DNA from: Chryseobacterium soli
Lineage (GTDB): Bacteria > Bacteroidota > Bacteroidia > Flavobacteriales > Weeksellaceae
NCBI RefSeq assembly: GCF_000737705.1
Contig: NZ_JPRH01000001.1
Location: 682,001 to 746,000, forward strand
DNA length: 64,000 bases
Reading direction: 5' to 3'
The position numbers and the translations under genes were made by a program. This document shows positions 26,867 to 35,965 of this stretch, piece by piece. The notes under the pieces are model-generated. The model was not told where the DNA came from and did no database searches. It saw only the letters and a list, made by a program, of their open reading frames with translations. Position 1 is the first letter of the stretch, and every line of letters begins with the position of its first letter.

Positions 26867-26904
26867 TTGAGGTTAAGCAGGAGGAGTAATTTTGCGCAAA
26901 AATA
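26867..26904. promoter_or_regulatory. Overlapping divergent promoters, AraC / FISUMP genes
   Basis: On the plus strand TTG (26867-26869) and TAATTTTG (26887-26894) are 17 bases apart. On the minus strand the complement of CAAAAATA (26897-26904) gives TATTTTTG. The two -7 elements are 2 bases apart, so the promoters should compete or be jointly controlled. Confidence 0.5.
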
Positions 26905-26939
26905 AATTAAATTTAGAATAAATAAAAATACTATTCATT

Positions 26940-29006
26940 ATGTTTGGAAATTTACATTTTACAATGCGGAAAATTGGAGCTGCTTTAGGGCTGCTTAGCA
27001 TCGCAGGTAGTTATACATATGCCCAGCAATGGGAAAATGTTGGAGGTGTGCAAACGGTTTCAGCAGGAGGAAGCAGCTTTAACAATTTGGTGGTAGATAA
27101 TGCGGGAAATTATTATCTGTCTTACTATGATGTCACAGTTTCTAAAGGTTCAGTTCAGAAGTTCAATGGAAATTTCTGGTCTTACATAGGAGGAAGTGCG
27201 GGGATCACCACAAGTTATGCGACTTACAGTTCATTATCACTGGATCCTGCGGGCAATACGATCTATTACACCAACATGGGGAGCGGATTGGAAGTACGCC
27301 AGTTCAACGGAACTACATGGACTTCACTTCCAAGCGTTACAACGGCTACAACCAATTATCAGGCTTCCGCAGTGTCTCCATCCAATGTTTTGTTTACTTA
27401 CGGATCGTATGGTTCCGGGACGGTAAAAAGATATGTAAACGGTGCATGGGAACAGGTAGGAAATGCAGGTTTTTCAGAAGGTGCTGAATTTGCAGAAATG
27501 GTGATCGGTTCTAATAACATAGTCTATACCAGCAATGTATCGAATGGTTTAAGAGTATATCAAAACAGTGTTACTGCTTCTGCCATAGACAACTGGGCAC
27601 TCGTAGGAGGGAGTATTGTAGATGCAGCATCTTCCGGAGAATCCTATTCTTCTGATATTGCAATAGATGCCAATAATAATGTATATGTAGCTTATGTTTC
27701 AACAACAGCAGCCGGGAAGAAACTTAACGTTAAAAAATTTGACGGAACTTCATGGACACAGGTAGGAAATGCCAATTTTTCAAACGGTAAAGTACAGCAT
27801 GTTGCTCTTGCTGTAACGGCTTCAGGAACGCCTTATGTGGCAGCCAGCCGCTGGGAAGATGATAATTTCTTAAAGAATACAGTATATAAACTTGATGCAG
27901 CCGGTCAAGACTGGGTGACATTCGGTAGTGATTTTATTTCTGATGGCGAAGCAAAATATAATGACTTAGCAGTTGACAATACCAATAATTTTCTTATACT
28001 GGCCTATACGGACGGATCTACAAAAGTGAAAAGAATTTCATTGGCAAATATTTCACAAACCTGCAGCAATACGGATCCGGGTAACAATGCGGGAGATACA
28101 GGATGTGTAACCTTTACGTATCAGGGACAGCCTGTAACCTATTCTACTGTAAGAGGTTCTGACGGAAAGGTATGGATGCAGCAGAACCTCGGAAGCTCTC
28201 AGGTAGCCATTTCAATGGGAGATACGGCTTCTTTCGGAGATTTGTTCCAGTGGGGAAGATGGGATGACGGACATCAGCTAAGAACTTCTGCAACCACAAC
28301 TGCGACTTCACCCAATTCTCCTGATGGATTAGCAGGAACGCATTCTTATGTTATTGGATCGCCATCATGGTGGGGAACTAATATAGTTACTGACAAATGG
28401 ACAGCGTCCAACGCTGCAGCGGTAACCACTACTGTTGGAGCAGATCCATGTAAAGCAGCAGGTTCGGGATGGAGACTCCCTTCACAGGCAGAATGGGCAG
28501 CATTGGTAAGTGCTGAAGGAATTGCAAACCCAGGAGGAGCATACAGCAGCCATCTGAAACTTCCTGCAGGAGGATATCGCAGTTCTTCAGATGGAGGATT
28601 TACTTTTGCAGGCCAAAGAGGATATTTCTGGAGTTCAGAAACGTCAAGCACAGGTGGAAAATACCTTTATATAGGATCAACACTTGCCAATGCGAGTTCA
28701 GGCGCGCCTAGAGGACAGGGCGCGTCTGTACGATGTATTAAAGATGGTAATGCCGTCTTAGGAACATCAGATGTCAAGCTTAATCCGATAGTGGGTGTTT
28801 ATCCGAATCCAACGAATGGAATCCTTTATATTAAAGCAGATGCAGCGATAGAAAGTGTAAGTGTAATTAATGTTGTAGGAGAGAGAATCAAAGCAGAATT
28901 TTCCAATAACCAGATTGATATGCAAAGCTTGCCTGGTGGCGTGTACATCATAGAATTAAAGTTAAAGAACGGGCAGTCAATCTCCAAAAAGATTATTAAA
29001 AACTAG
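26940..29006 (+). CDS. T9SS-exported FISUMP-domain protein
   Basis: A 688-residue surface or secreted protein. After a signal peptide (residues about 10-28, ending YAQ), residues 30-380 form a repetitive beta structure with recurring Asn/Asp-rich stretches such as AIDANNNVYVAYVS and FDGTSWTQVGNANFS, resembling beta-propeller blades. Residues about 385-600 match the FISUMP domain: DGKVWMQQNLG, GDLFQWGRWDDG, WRLPSQAEW, and an ending ASVRCIKD. A C-terminal type A sorting domain (GVYPNPTNGILYI ... SISKKIIKN) directs type IX secretion. The promoter overlaps that of the AraC gene. Function is probably adhesion or binding; not proven. Confidence 0.82.
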   Translation: MFGNLHFTMRKIGAALGLLSIAGSYTYAQQWENVGGVQTVSAGGSSFNNLVVDNAGNYYLSYYDVTVSKGSVQKFNGNFWSYIGGSAGITTSYATYSSLSLDPAGNTIYYTNMGSGLEVRQFNGTTWTSLPSVTTATTNYQASAVSPSNVLFTYGSYGSGTVKRYVNGAWEQVGNAGFSEGAEFAEMVIGSNNIVYTSNVSNGLRVYQNSVTASAIDNWALVGGSIVDAASSGESYSSDIAIDANNNVYVAYVSTTAAGKKLNVKKFDGTSWTQVGNANFSNGKVQHVALAVTASGTPYVAASRWEDDNFLKNTVYKLDAAGQDWVTFGSDFISDGEAKYNDLAVDNTNNFLILAYTDGSTKVKRISLANISQTCSNTDPGNNAGDTGCVTFTYQGQPVTYSTVRGSDGKVWMQQNLGSSQVAISMGDTASFGDLFQWGRWDDGHQLRTSATTTATSPNSPDGLAGTHSYVIGSPSWWGTNIVTDKWTASNAAAVTTTVGADPCKAAGSGWRLPSQAEWAALVSAEGIANPGGAYSSHLKLPAGGYRSSSDGGFTFAGQRGYFWSSETSSTGGKYLYIGSTLANASSGAPRGQGASVRCIKDGNAVLGTSDVKLNPIVGVYPNPTNGILYIKADAAIESVSVINVVGERIKAEFSNNQIDMQSLPGGVYIIELKLKNGQSISKKIIKN

Positions 29007-29032
29007 TGTCCATAGATATTTGATTGATAAAC

Positions 29033-29068
29033 AAAAGGCTTTTTTATAAAGTCTTTTGTTTTTTCAGC
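29033..29068 (+). terminator. Terminator after the FISUMP gene
   Basis: ACAAAAGGCTTT pairs with AAAGTCTTTTGT (one G-T pair) and a T-run follows. The rest of the 239-base gap to the amylase gene holds a second weaker hairpin near 29118-29153 and otherwise AT-rich leader. Confidence 0.65.
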
Positions 29069-29245
29069 AATGAAAAACAGTTCATTTTTTAGTTAAATAC
29101 ATTTTGAATGTATTGCAAAAGCTCATAATTGATTTTATGGGCCTTTTTCATGATTTTGAGGCATATAAAGATGAGAAAGTACAACAATAAAAATTGCTGC
29201 ATGAAATTAAATTAATATATTAGATAGTAGAAAAAAAAATACACA

Positions 29246-32083
29246 ATGAAAAAACTTTACTTAGCTGTAATGCTGTTTGTTACAGTTCTTGTTTTTGGAC
29301 AAATTAACTATAGTGTTACCCCAAATCCTTTTGCTGAGACTAATCAGATTACCCTTACCATACCCGGAGATCAGATCGATGAATCGGCCTGGGGAGTCGT
29401 TAATAATGCCGTATATATCTGGTCATGGTCATTGGATACAAACTTTGCAAACAGCCAGGACTGTCCCACTAACGGAAGCTGGAATGATTCCAATGACGCT
29501 AACCGATTAACTTATAATGCCGCGGCAGATACCTATTCACTGACTTTTACTCCAACGGTATTTTATAACAGAACGGGAATCGGAAGATTTGGGTTTTTAT
29601 TAAAAGATAAATCAGGAAGTCATCAGACTTCAGATACCTTTATAAATGTAGGCATATTAAGCCTTAATCTCACAAATCCTTTACCGGGAAGTCTTACCAC
29701 GATTGCATCGGGAAATTCAGTTGCTATTACAGCGACTACCAATGTAAATACAACCTTTCAGTTGAAAGCTAACGGCACGGTTGTAAACTCTACATCGGTT
29801 CCTTCTACCACATATTCTTATAATTACACCGTAACTGCAGATGCATCGATGGAGCTGATAGCAACCGATGCAAGTTCAAATTCCAAGAATGCAACATTCA
29901 TTCTTCAGGTGCCAAGAAATGTTGTTTCCGAAGCCATACCAGGCTGGATAAAACAGGGAATTAATTATAATCCGACAGACAATACCAAAGTCGGTTTAGC
30001 GTTATATGCTCCGTTTAAAAATTTCGTTCATGTGATTGGAAGTTTTAACAACTGGGCTGTGGATGATGCTTATTTAATGAAAAGAGATACCACAAATCCG
30101 GATTTATACTGGATTGAACTGAGTGGTCTTACTCCGTCACAGCTGTATACTTTCCAGTACAGAACGAATGATCTTAAAAAAGTAGCAGATCCGTTCTCTC
30201 CTCAGATTTTATCTTCTTATGACGATCCTCAGATCTCTGCTGTTACTTATCCGAATTTGCCAGCTTTCCCTGCCGGACAGGGTTTTGAAGTTTCTATGTT
30301 TAAAACAGGTCAGACACCTTATAACTGGCAGGTTACCAATTTCCAGAGGCCGGCTAAAGAAAATCTGGTCGTATATGAGCTGTTGCTGAGAGACTTTACG
30401 CAGGAAAAAAACTGGCAGTCTCTGATCAATAAAATATCGTATTTAAAGAATTTGAATATAAATGCGATTGAGCTTCTTCCGGTAATGGAATTTGAAGGAA
30501 ATCTTTCATGGGGATATAATACATCATTCCATTATGCTTTAGATAAAGCCTACGGAACGCCTGAAAAATTCAAAGAGTTTATAGATTTATGCCATCAAAA
30601 CGGAATTGCTGTGATCTTGGATATTGCATTCAACCATGCAACAGGGCGTTCTCCATTGGTGAGATTATGGAATGTTGATCCGGACGGAGACGGTTATGGA
30701 GATGTAGCGGCCAATAATCCGTACTTTAACCAGGTTCCAAAACATTCTTACAATGTTTTCAATGATTTCAACCACACAAGCACAGCAACAAAATACTATG
30801 TTGAAAGAACGTTGCAGCAATGGCTTTCGGAATACCATGTTGACGGTTTCCGCTGGGATCTTACCAAAGGTTTTACCCAAAGCTGTACTGAAAACGATGA
30901 AGCCTGTACCAATGCTTACCAGCAGGACAGAGTAGATATTATGAAATATTATGCAGACAGACAATGGGCTGCAGATCCTAATTCTTATATGATTTTCGAA
31001 CATCTGGGAACAGATTTAGAAGAACAGCAGTGGGCCAATTACAGAATAGCTGAAGGAAAAGGAGTAATGCTCTGGAACAAACAGACCGATCCTTATAACC
31101 AAAATACAATGGGCTATAAAGAAAACAGCAATTATGACAGAATGAATCATACTCTTCATGGTTTTACCAATATGAGTGCAGTAGGGTACGGAGAAAGTCA
31201 TGATGAAGAACGTTTAATGTTTAAAAATCTTTCTTACGGTGCATTAAATGGCACTTATGATGTGAAGAATTTAAATACAGCACTTGACAGAATGAAAACC
31301 TTCGGGGCAACATTCTTTACCATTCCCGGGCCTAAAATGATCTGGCAGTTTGGAGAACTAGGATATGATTTCAGCATCAACAGATGTTCTGATGGTAGCA
31401 TTAACAGCGGGTGCAGAACAGATGAAAAACCTGTTGCCTTCTCTCTGGGGTATGATACCAATACCAACAGAAAAGCGCTGTATGACACCTGGGCACAAAT
31501 CATCAATATCAGAAATGCATATCCGGTATTCAAATCTAAAACTTATAGTGTAGAATCAAACAATCTTACCAATGATCCGGATGGACTTATTACAAGAATT
31601 TATGTATATGATAGCTCCATTACGACCGGTGTGAAAAATGTAGTGGTTCTGGCGAATTATGATACTTCGGCTAAGGCGGTCGTTCCTTATTTCCCTTACA
31701 CTGGCCAGTGGCAGAATTTAATGGATAATACCGTTTCCACCATTGCGTCTACCACAGCTCCGATTACTCTTCAACCGGGAGAATTCAGGATCTTCGGAAA
31801 TTATTCGGGAAGTTTATCAACTGTTGATGCTAATGCAGATCATAAATTATCATTACAGATTGCGGATAATCCGGTAAAAAATGGAATCGCAAAACTGATC
31901 TACCATAAAGTGAAAAATGGAGAGATTGTCATTTACGACATGAGCGGTAAGAAAATAGATTCTTTTAAGCTTAACAAGGAAAATGGGACCTATGAATTAA
32001 ATGCAGGGTATCCGAAAGGAACCTATTTAGTTCATTTAAATTCGGAAAATGGAACAGCCATCCAGAAAATGATGATTAAATAA
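29246..32083 (+). CDS. T9SS-exported alpha-amylase-family glycoside hydrolase (GH13-like)
   Basis: A 945-residue secreted enzyme expected to cleave or rearrange alpha-glucans. After a signal peptide (ending VLVFGQ), residues 20-230 are beta-rich, and 235-340 form a CBM48-like module (HVIGSFNNWAVDD). The GH13 barrel spans about 375-800 with region I VILDIAFNHATG, region II GFRWDLTKGF (nucleophile D538), region III MIFEHLGTD (acid/base E585) and region IV GYGESHDEER (D653). All three catalytic residues are present. The C-terminus (about 860-945) is a T9SS type A sorting domain ending VHLNSENGTAIQKMMIK. Specificity is not clear. A terminator is shared with the convergent M50 gene. Confidence 0.9.
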   Translation: MKKLYLAVMLFVTVLVFGQINYSVTPNPFAETNQITLTIPGDQIDESAWGVVNNAVYIWSWSLDTNFANSQDCPTNGSWNDSNDANRLTYNAAADTYSLTFTPTVFYNRTGIGRFGFLLKDKSGSHQTSDTFINVGILSLNLTNPLPGSLTTIASGNSVAITATTNVNTTFQLKANGTVVNSTSVPSTTYSYNYTVTADASMELIATDASSNSKNATFILQVPRNVVSEAIPGWIKQGINYNPTDNTKVGLALYAPFKNFVHVIGSFNNWAVDDAYLMKRDTTNPDLYWIELSGLTPSQLYTFQYRTNDLKKVADPFSPQILSSYDDPQISAVTYPNLPAFPAGQGFEVSMFKTGQTPYNWQVTNFQRPAKENLVVYELLLRDFTQEKNWQSLINKISYLKNLNINAIELLPVMEFEGNLSWGYNTSFHYALDKAYGTPEKFKEFIDLCHQNGIAVILDIAFNHATGRSPLVRLWNVDPDGDGYGDVAANNPYFNQVPKHSYNVFNDFNHTSTATKYYVERTLQQWLSEYHVDGFRWDLTKGFTQSCTENDEACTNAYQQDRVDIMKYYADRQWAADPNSYMIFEHLGTDLEEQQWANYRIAEGKGVMLWNKQTDPYNQNTMGYKENSNYDRMNHTLHGFTNMSAVGYGESHDEERLMFKNLSYGALNGTYDVKNLNTALDRMKTFGATFFTIPGPKMIWQFGELGYDFSINRCSDGSINSGCRTDEKPVAFSLGYDTNTNRKALYDTWAQIINIRNAYPVFKSKTYSVESNNLTNDPDGLITRIYVYDSSITTGVKNVVVLANYDTSAKAVVPYFPYTGQWQNLMDNTVSTIASTTAPITLQPGEFRIFGNYSGSLSTVDANADHKLSLQIADNPVKNGIAKLIYHKVKNGEIVIYDMSGKKIDSFKLNKENGTYELNAGYPKGTYLVHLNSENGTAIQKMMIK

Positions 32084-32090
32084 CAATTGA

Positions 32091-32119
32091 AGAGACTGCT
32101 TTTAGCGGTCTCTTTTTTT
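32091..32119 (+). terminator. Terminator of the amylase gene, overlapping the M50 gene end
   Basis: AGAGACTGCT and AGCGGTCTCT form a hairpin with a T-run. It covers the last codons of the minus-strand M50 gene, so the two transcripts converge here. Confidence 0.75.
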
Positions 32120-33265
32120 ATCTGGGCTGAATATCTTTTTATAATTAACCGTAATCGTATTGAATAAAAGGATATAAAATACAACGGTGATCATAAAATT
32201 ATCAGGCAGAATAATTTCTGAAAAATGGAAAGTAAACATCTGCTTTACCATCTGAAGAACGGCAACCGGGAAATGCAGGATCCCTTTCCAGTTATATACA
32301 AGCTGGGTAATGATAAAATATAAGAGAATGGCATTATTGAACAGTCCATACAACAAAAGGAAGCTCTTTTTCTCTCTTGTTTCTTTTACCCAGTCAATAG
32401 GATTTTTTATGAAATTTTTGACTTCTGTCCCTGATTTTTCAAGTAAGTTGGGAGTGGAAGTAATGTCCGACAACAGCCAGTAGCCATCAGACCTTATAAA
32501 TGGAATGATCTGTATAAAACTGTATAAAGTAATAAAATACGCCAGATACAACGAGGTTGTGTTTTGTGTAACCCAATAAAAGCCATAAAAGATCAGCATA
32601 CACCATAGCTGCATATAGACTCCGGCTAAATTGGTAATGATGCGCTCTTGTTTATTGGCATGCCACACAGAAGAAATATTAGAATAGAGTACAGGAAATA
32701 TAAAGTAAATTCCAAAACCAATTTCACCGTTTTTCCCGGTGAATTTTCTGCAGGCCGCAATGTGCCCCAACTCGTGCAGAAACATCGTTACCGTATACAG
32801 CATTAAAATCCATACCGGAGAAATATTGTTTAAAGAAGAGATAGGAGTGTTGAAGGCTAGAAATATTCCCGCCAAAGATAGAACTGGAAAAAATATCCAG
32901 AATAACTTTTTATTGAAGAGAAAGCTGATGAAGGAAGCTATTTTTCCGGCAAGAAACGGACTCAGTATTTTTTTTTGAAACTTAATGAAGCCTTTCGGAG
33001 CTTTGGCTTCCACGGATGAATCCTTAAAAATAGGAATGTCAGTAAAAATAGTTTCTATAAAACCTGTAAATTCATTTTCTGTTAATGTGTTGCTGAAATC
33101 CAAGTTGAATTTTTCCAGCGCCTCAGTATAGTTTTGCTGTGTTGAAAGAATATCAATCAAGCTCTTTGTATAGGCATTTACAATAAAATGGGCTCCGGAA
33201 AGTTCTAATATCCATTTTCCGGCTTGATAAGGAGTGATAACATAATCATTTCTGATAAGAGACAT
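32102..33265 (-). CDS. M50-type membrane metalloprotease with PqqD/RRE-like N-terminus
   Basis: A 387-residue protein. Residues 1-80 look like a PqqD-type winged-helix RiPP recognition element (ITPYQAGKWILELSGAHFIVN, then a helical DILSTQQNYTEAL region), though no precursor-binding proof exists. Several transmembrane segments follow. The zinc motif HELGH is at 164-168 inside a membrane segment and a second ligand region is FIRSDGYWLLSD, similar to the LDG motif of site-2 proteases and to peptide-maturation zinc proteases. It is the last gene of the operon, 1 base after the isoprenoid-enzyme-like gene. I infer that it trims or exports the 53-residue peptide encoded upstream. Confidence 0.75.
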   Translation of the reverse strand: MSLIRNDYVITPYQAGKWILELSGAHFIVNAYTKSLIDILSTQQNYTEALEKFNLDFSNTLTENEFTGFIETIFTDIPIFKDSSVEAKAPKGFIKFQKKILSPFLAGKIASFISFLFNKKLFWIFFPVLSLAGIFLAFNTPISSLNNISPVWILMLYTVTMFLHELGHIAACRKFTGKNGEIGFGIYFIFPVLYSNISSVWHANKQERIITNLAGVYMQLWCMLIFYGFYWVTQNTTSLYLAYFITLYSFIQIIPFIRSDGYWLLSDITSTPNLLEKSGTEVKNFIKNPIDWVKETREKKSFLLLYGLFNNAILLYFIITQLVYNWKGILHFPVAVLQMVKQMFTFHFSEIILPDNFMITVVFYILLFNTITVNYKKIFSPDKKRDR

Positions 33266-33266
33266 T

Positions 33267-34085
33267 CTAGTTGTGTGTAAGATTTAAAATCAACGCTTCA
33301 TTTTGGGTAATTCCGACTATTGTTTCACTAAGCCATTGGCTGAGCTCACTGAAATGATACTCCTCCGCTATATTTTTTGCTGCAATAAAATGGTCTTTGC
33401 TATATCCTATAAGTTCTTCCGCAATTCCGGAAACGTATAGTACTCTTTCCTCAAACCGGTCTAAACCAGCTTCGTTGGAAAGATTGTTTTCTTGCATGAA
33501 TTCTTCCACACGGGATCTCGCATACGTCCATTGATTGTTCTGAATGTCTTTTTGAAGATCTTCCAAATCATCATTCATCTGAATTCCCTTAAAAATTAAG
33601 GTGAAAATATCCTTTAACTTTTCAATACTATTTTTAGCTTCAAAGATCATATCCAGAGCAGTTATAGGAACATAAGCAAGGGTATGTTTTCCAACAGCAT
33701 ATTCCTCGAAATCCTGTAAAGTAAAAACAGGCTGCTGTGCAGTATTATATTTCTCTTTTAATAAAGTTAAATAAAAATGCTGGTTTTGTTTGTCGAGTTC
33801 ATCCCAGAATTCAGAATGATTCGGAAAGATCTGAGTTAATATTCTTATGGATTCCTGATGGCTTTTTATGGCAAAAAAAGGTGTGTTTTGGCCGGTTTCG
33901 AACAAATGTTTATAGTTGTTTTCCCCATCAATCATCTTATCCATCTCTAACGTAAAATAACAAAAGTGTCCCACAAAACTCTTGAATTTTTGGAATAATT
34001 CTTCATCATGAATGTGGAAATTATCTTTTAGAAAATGCACCTGATTTCTAAAAAAATATAAAGAAGGTTTGTGAATATCTGTCAT
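33267..34085 (-). CDS. Class I isoprenoid-enzyme-like protein
   Basis: A 272-residue all-helical protein with motifs expected in the class I isoprenoid fold: an early DKMIDGE (DxxxD-like, residues 49-55) and a later NDDLEDLQKD (171-180), comparable to the second Asp-rich motif of squalene/phytoene synthases and terpene synthases. These would bind Mg and a prenyl diphosphate. The N-terminus is soluble and no membrane segment is seen. Position between a precursor-like peptide and a RiPP-type protease suggests it acts on the peptide, as ComQ prenylates ComX, but no close homology to ComQ is claimed. It could also make a separate terpenoid. Confidence 0.7.
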   Translation of the reverse strand: MTDIHKPSLYFFRNQVHFLKDNFHIHDEELFQKFKSFVGHFCYFTLEMDKMIDGENNYKHLFETGQNTPFFAIKSHQESIRILTQIFPNHSEFWDELDKQNQHFYLTLLKEKYNTAQQPVFTLQDFEEYAVGKHTLAYVPITALDMIFEAKNSIEKLKDIFTLIFKGIQMNDDLEDLQKDIQNNQWTYARSRVEEFMQENNLSNEAGLDRFEERVLYVSGIAEELIGYSKDHFIAAKNIAEEYHFSELSQWLSETIVGITQNEALILNLTHN

Positions 34086-34103
34086 AGTTGGGTATTTAAT
34101 GGT

Positions 34104-34135
34104 AAAAGTACCCGAGACAAGCCCAGGTACCTTTT
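34104..34135 (-). terminator. Attenuator-like hairpin after the peptide gene
   Basis: Transcribed on the minus strand, AAAAGGTACC and GGGTACTTTT form a stem with one bulged base around a 12-base loop. It sits between the peptide stop codon and the enzyme start, where RiPP operons often reduce downstream expression so that precursor is made in excess. The U-rich end is short, so partial termination is likely. Confidence 0.5.
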
Positions 34136-34159
34136 AATTAATTCTGAAGAGTGAATATA

Positions 34160-34321
34160 CTATGCACCACCTCCTCCTGTTCCAGGATCAGTTGGTCCAG
34201 TTCCACCTCCGCATGGAGGTTTTGGATCACATGGATTTGGCGTACAGTAGAATGTAAATTCTTTACGCTCTTCAAGTTTCTCAATAGAGAATTTAGCTAG
34301 CTTTTCATTTAAATTGCTCAT
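34160..34321 (-). CDS. 53-residue precursor-like peptide, Cys/Pro/Gly-rich
   Basis: A 53-residue ORF read from ATG at 34321 to TAG at 34160. The N-terminal 20 residues are a charged amphipathic helix (MSNLNEKLAKFSIEKLEERK), typical of a leader peptide. The C-terminal part is quite different: EFTFY, three cysteines at 26, 31 and 37 separated by prolines and Asp (CTPNPCDPKPPC), then a Gly/Thr/Pro/Asp tail ending GTGGGGA. No Gly-Gly cut site or Trp is present. It lies 36 bases from the preceding secreted-protein gene and next to the enzyme and protease genes, so I read it as a RiPP precursor. Expression and modification are unproven. Confidence 0.65.
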   Translation of the reverse strand: MSNLNEKLAKFSIEKLEERKEFTFYCTPNPCDPKPPCGGGTGPTDPGTGGGGA

Positions 34322-34357
34322 AATAAAAAAAATTTATAAGGGTTAAAAAAGTATTAT

Positions 34358-35152
34358 TTATAATGGTTTTGCAAGTATATTTAGTTTGTCTCCTGTTCCT
34401 CCGCCCCAGATAATTCTGTAATTATCGCCAGGAGCGTTACTGGAAGCAATTCCTGCTCCTCTCAGAATCACCGTGTAGCTGCCTGCCGGAAGAACCAATT
34501 CAGAACTTGGGCTCAGCTTAAAAGACCCGTTCATAGAATCAGTTGGTCTGTTGGCAAACGTAAGTCCGTCACCCATATAACTTGATGTGGTGTTGATTCC
34601 ACTGGCAGCCGGAGCAGCTGTAAACGAGATAAGTGCTGCAATAGCTCTGTTTTTTCCATCAGTAATGGTTCCGCCTGATGCATTCAGTACATCAGCAGAA
34701 AGAGTGGAAGAAATATAAACTACCGATCTTTGTTGCAGCGTAAAAGATGCCGTCAGCAGCGTTGGGGTAAACTGATAAGTCTGAGTGGCTGTTACGTTTA
34801 ATGTTGTGGCTGTTGTAATAGCATCTCCTCCCGGCTGTGTATAAGTTCCAAATGTTTCAAGTCCCTTTTTTACGCTGGTATCACCATTGCTGTCTACATA
34901 CAAAGGTGCTATAGTGTCTGTACTTAAAACTGTTGGATTATTTGTCATATTAAGTCCGTCTATTCTGATTGTAGGAGATATTAAAGGAACTCCTGTCGTT
35001 CCTATGTTATCGTCAAGAACGCTGGATTTTCCGCTTACATGAAGCTTTTCCATAGGTTTGTCTGTCATAATCCCTACATTCTGCTGTGAGAAAATGTGTT
35101 GACTATATACTAGCAGCCCGGCTGCTAATACCATTTTGATAGTATTTTTCAC
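34358..35152 (-). CDS. Secreted beta-rich paralog 3 of the peptide operon
   Basis: A 264-residue protein with a signal peptide (LAAGLLVYSQHIFSQ). Residues 22-80 contain the VGIxTxxPxxxLHxSG motif and the IRIDGLNMTNNP block shared with its two paralogs. The C-terminal half is predicted beta-sandwich, with ASFTLQQRSVVYISSTLSAD and LPAGSYTVILRGAG. Such motifs occur in secreted flavobacterial proteins of unknown role. It is the third of three tandem copies and immediately precedes the 53-residue peptide gene. Confidence 0.65.
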   Translation of the reverse strand: MKNTIKMVLAAGLLVYSQHIFSQQNVGIMTDKPMEKLHVSGKSSVLDDNIGTTGVPLISPTIRIDGLNMTNNPTVLSTDTIAPLYVDSNGDTSVKKGLETFGTYTQPGGDAITTATTLNVTATQTYQFTPTLLTASFTLQQRSVVYISSTLSADVLNASGGTITDGKNRAIAALISFTAAPAASGINTTSSYMGDGLTFANRPTDSMNGSFKLSPSSELVLPAGSYTVILRGAGIASSNAPGDNYRIIWGGGTGDKLNILAKPL

Positions 35153-35178
35153 GGTTGAAAAAATTTGTGATTGGATTA

Positions 35179-35955
35179 TTACTGTACGGGAAACGCTACA
35201 ATACTAATTGTATCTGTACCGCTTCCACATATAATTCTTAGTGGGGTTTGTGTTGCGTTCGTTGCTGCAAATAAGTTAACGTCCAGCGTATAAGTTCCTG
35301 CCGGAAGCGATAAGGTATCATCAGATGCAGTATAAAAAGTTCCTGTGGCATCAGTCGTGTTTACCGCATTGTTATAAGCACGTATAGATTCCCCAAAATA
35401 AGCATTGGCTGCCGTAGAAATTCCTGCAGGAGCTGCTGAAAACCTGAATCTTGTTCCCCAGGCTCTGTTAGATCCGTCAGTTACTACACCGCCGTCTGAA
35501 GCTCTTAAAAACTGAAAACTGGTGACTGTACTGAATTTAACAAGGCTTGGTGAAGTAAGCGTAAAATTAAATGAGCGTATGACCGCGTTTGTTGTTGTGC
35601 TTCCTGAGGTTTGGTTAATTGTAACTGCCGGAAGAATATAATCTTTTTCAGTATTTGATGTATTAATGGGATCTATGATTACCAAAGGCTTAACAAGAGC
35701 ATTAGATAAAACAAGATCTCCTTTGTCGCTTACAGAAACAGGGCGAAGTTTATCTGTCGTAGACTGGTTGGTGTTGTTTAATCCGTCAACTCTTATAGTT
35801 GGACGCACAATATTTACTGAAGTTCCTGTAATAGCCGTTGAAGACGTGGTGCCGGAAATATGAAGTGCCTTTTGAGGAGTGGTGGTGGAAACTCCCACTT
35901 GAGAAAAGACGCTAATATTAAAAATGAAAATACCGAAAATTAATACCTTTTTCAT
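35179..35955 (-). CDS. Secreted beta-rich paralog 2 of the peptide operon
   Basis: A 258-residue protein with a signal peptide (IFGIFIFNISVFSQ). It carries the VGVSTTTPQKALHISG motif and the IRVDGLNNTNQS block, then a longer C-terminal beta domain with RSFNFTLTSPSLVKFST and LPAGTYTLDVNLFAA. Identity with the other two copies is concentrated in the N-terminal 60 residues and the LPAG(T/S)YT strand. Gaps to the neighbours are 10 and 26 bases, supporting one transcript. Confidence 0.65.
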   Translation of the reverse strand: MKKVLIFGIFIFNISVFSQVGVSTTTPQKALHISGTTSSTAITGTSVNIVRPTIRVDGLNNTNQSTTDKLRPVSVSDKGDLVLSNALVKPLVIIDPINTSNTEKDYILPAVTINQTSGSTTTNAVIRSFNFTLTSPSLVKFSTVTSFQFLRASDGGVVTDGSNRAWGTRFRFSAAPAGISTAANAYFGESIRAYNNAVNTTDATGTFYTASDDTLSLPAGTYTLDVNLFAATNATQTPLRIICGSGTDTISIVAFPVQ

Positions 35956-35965
35956 CGTTTGTGTT

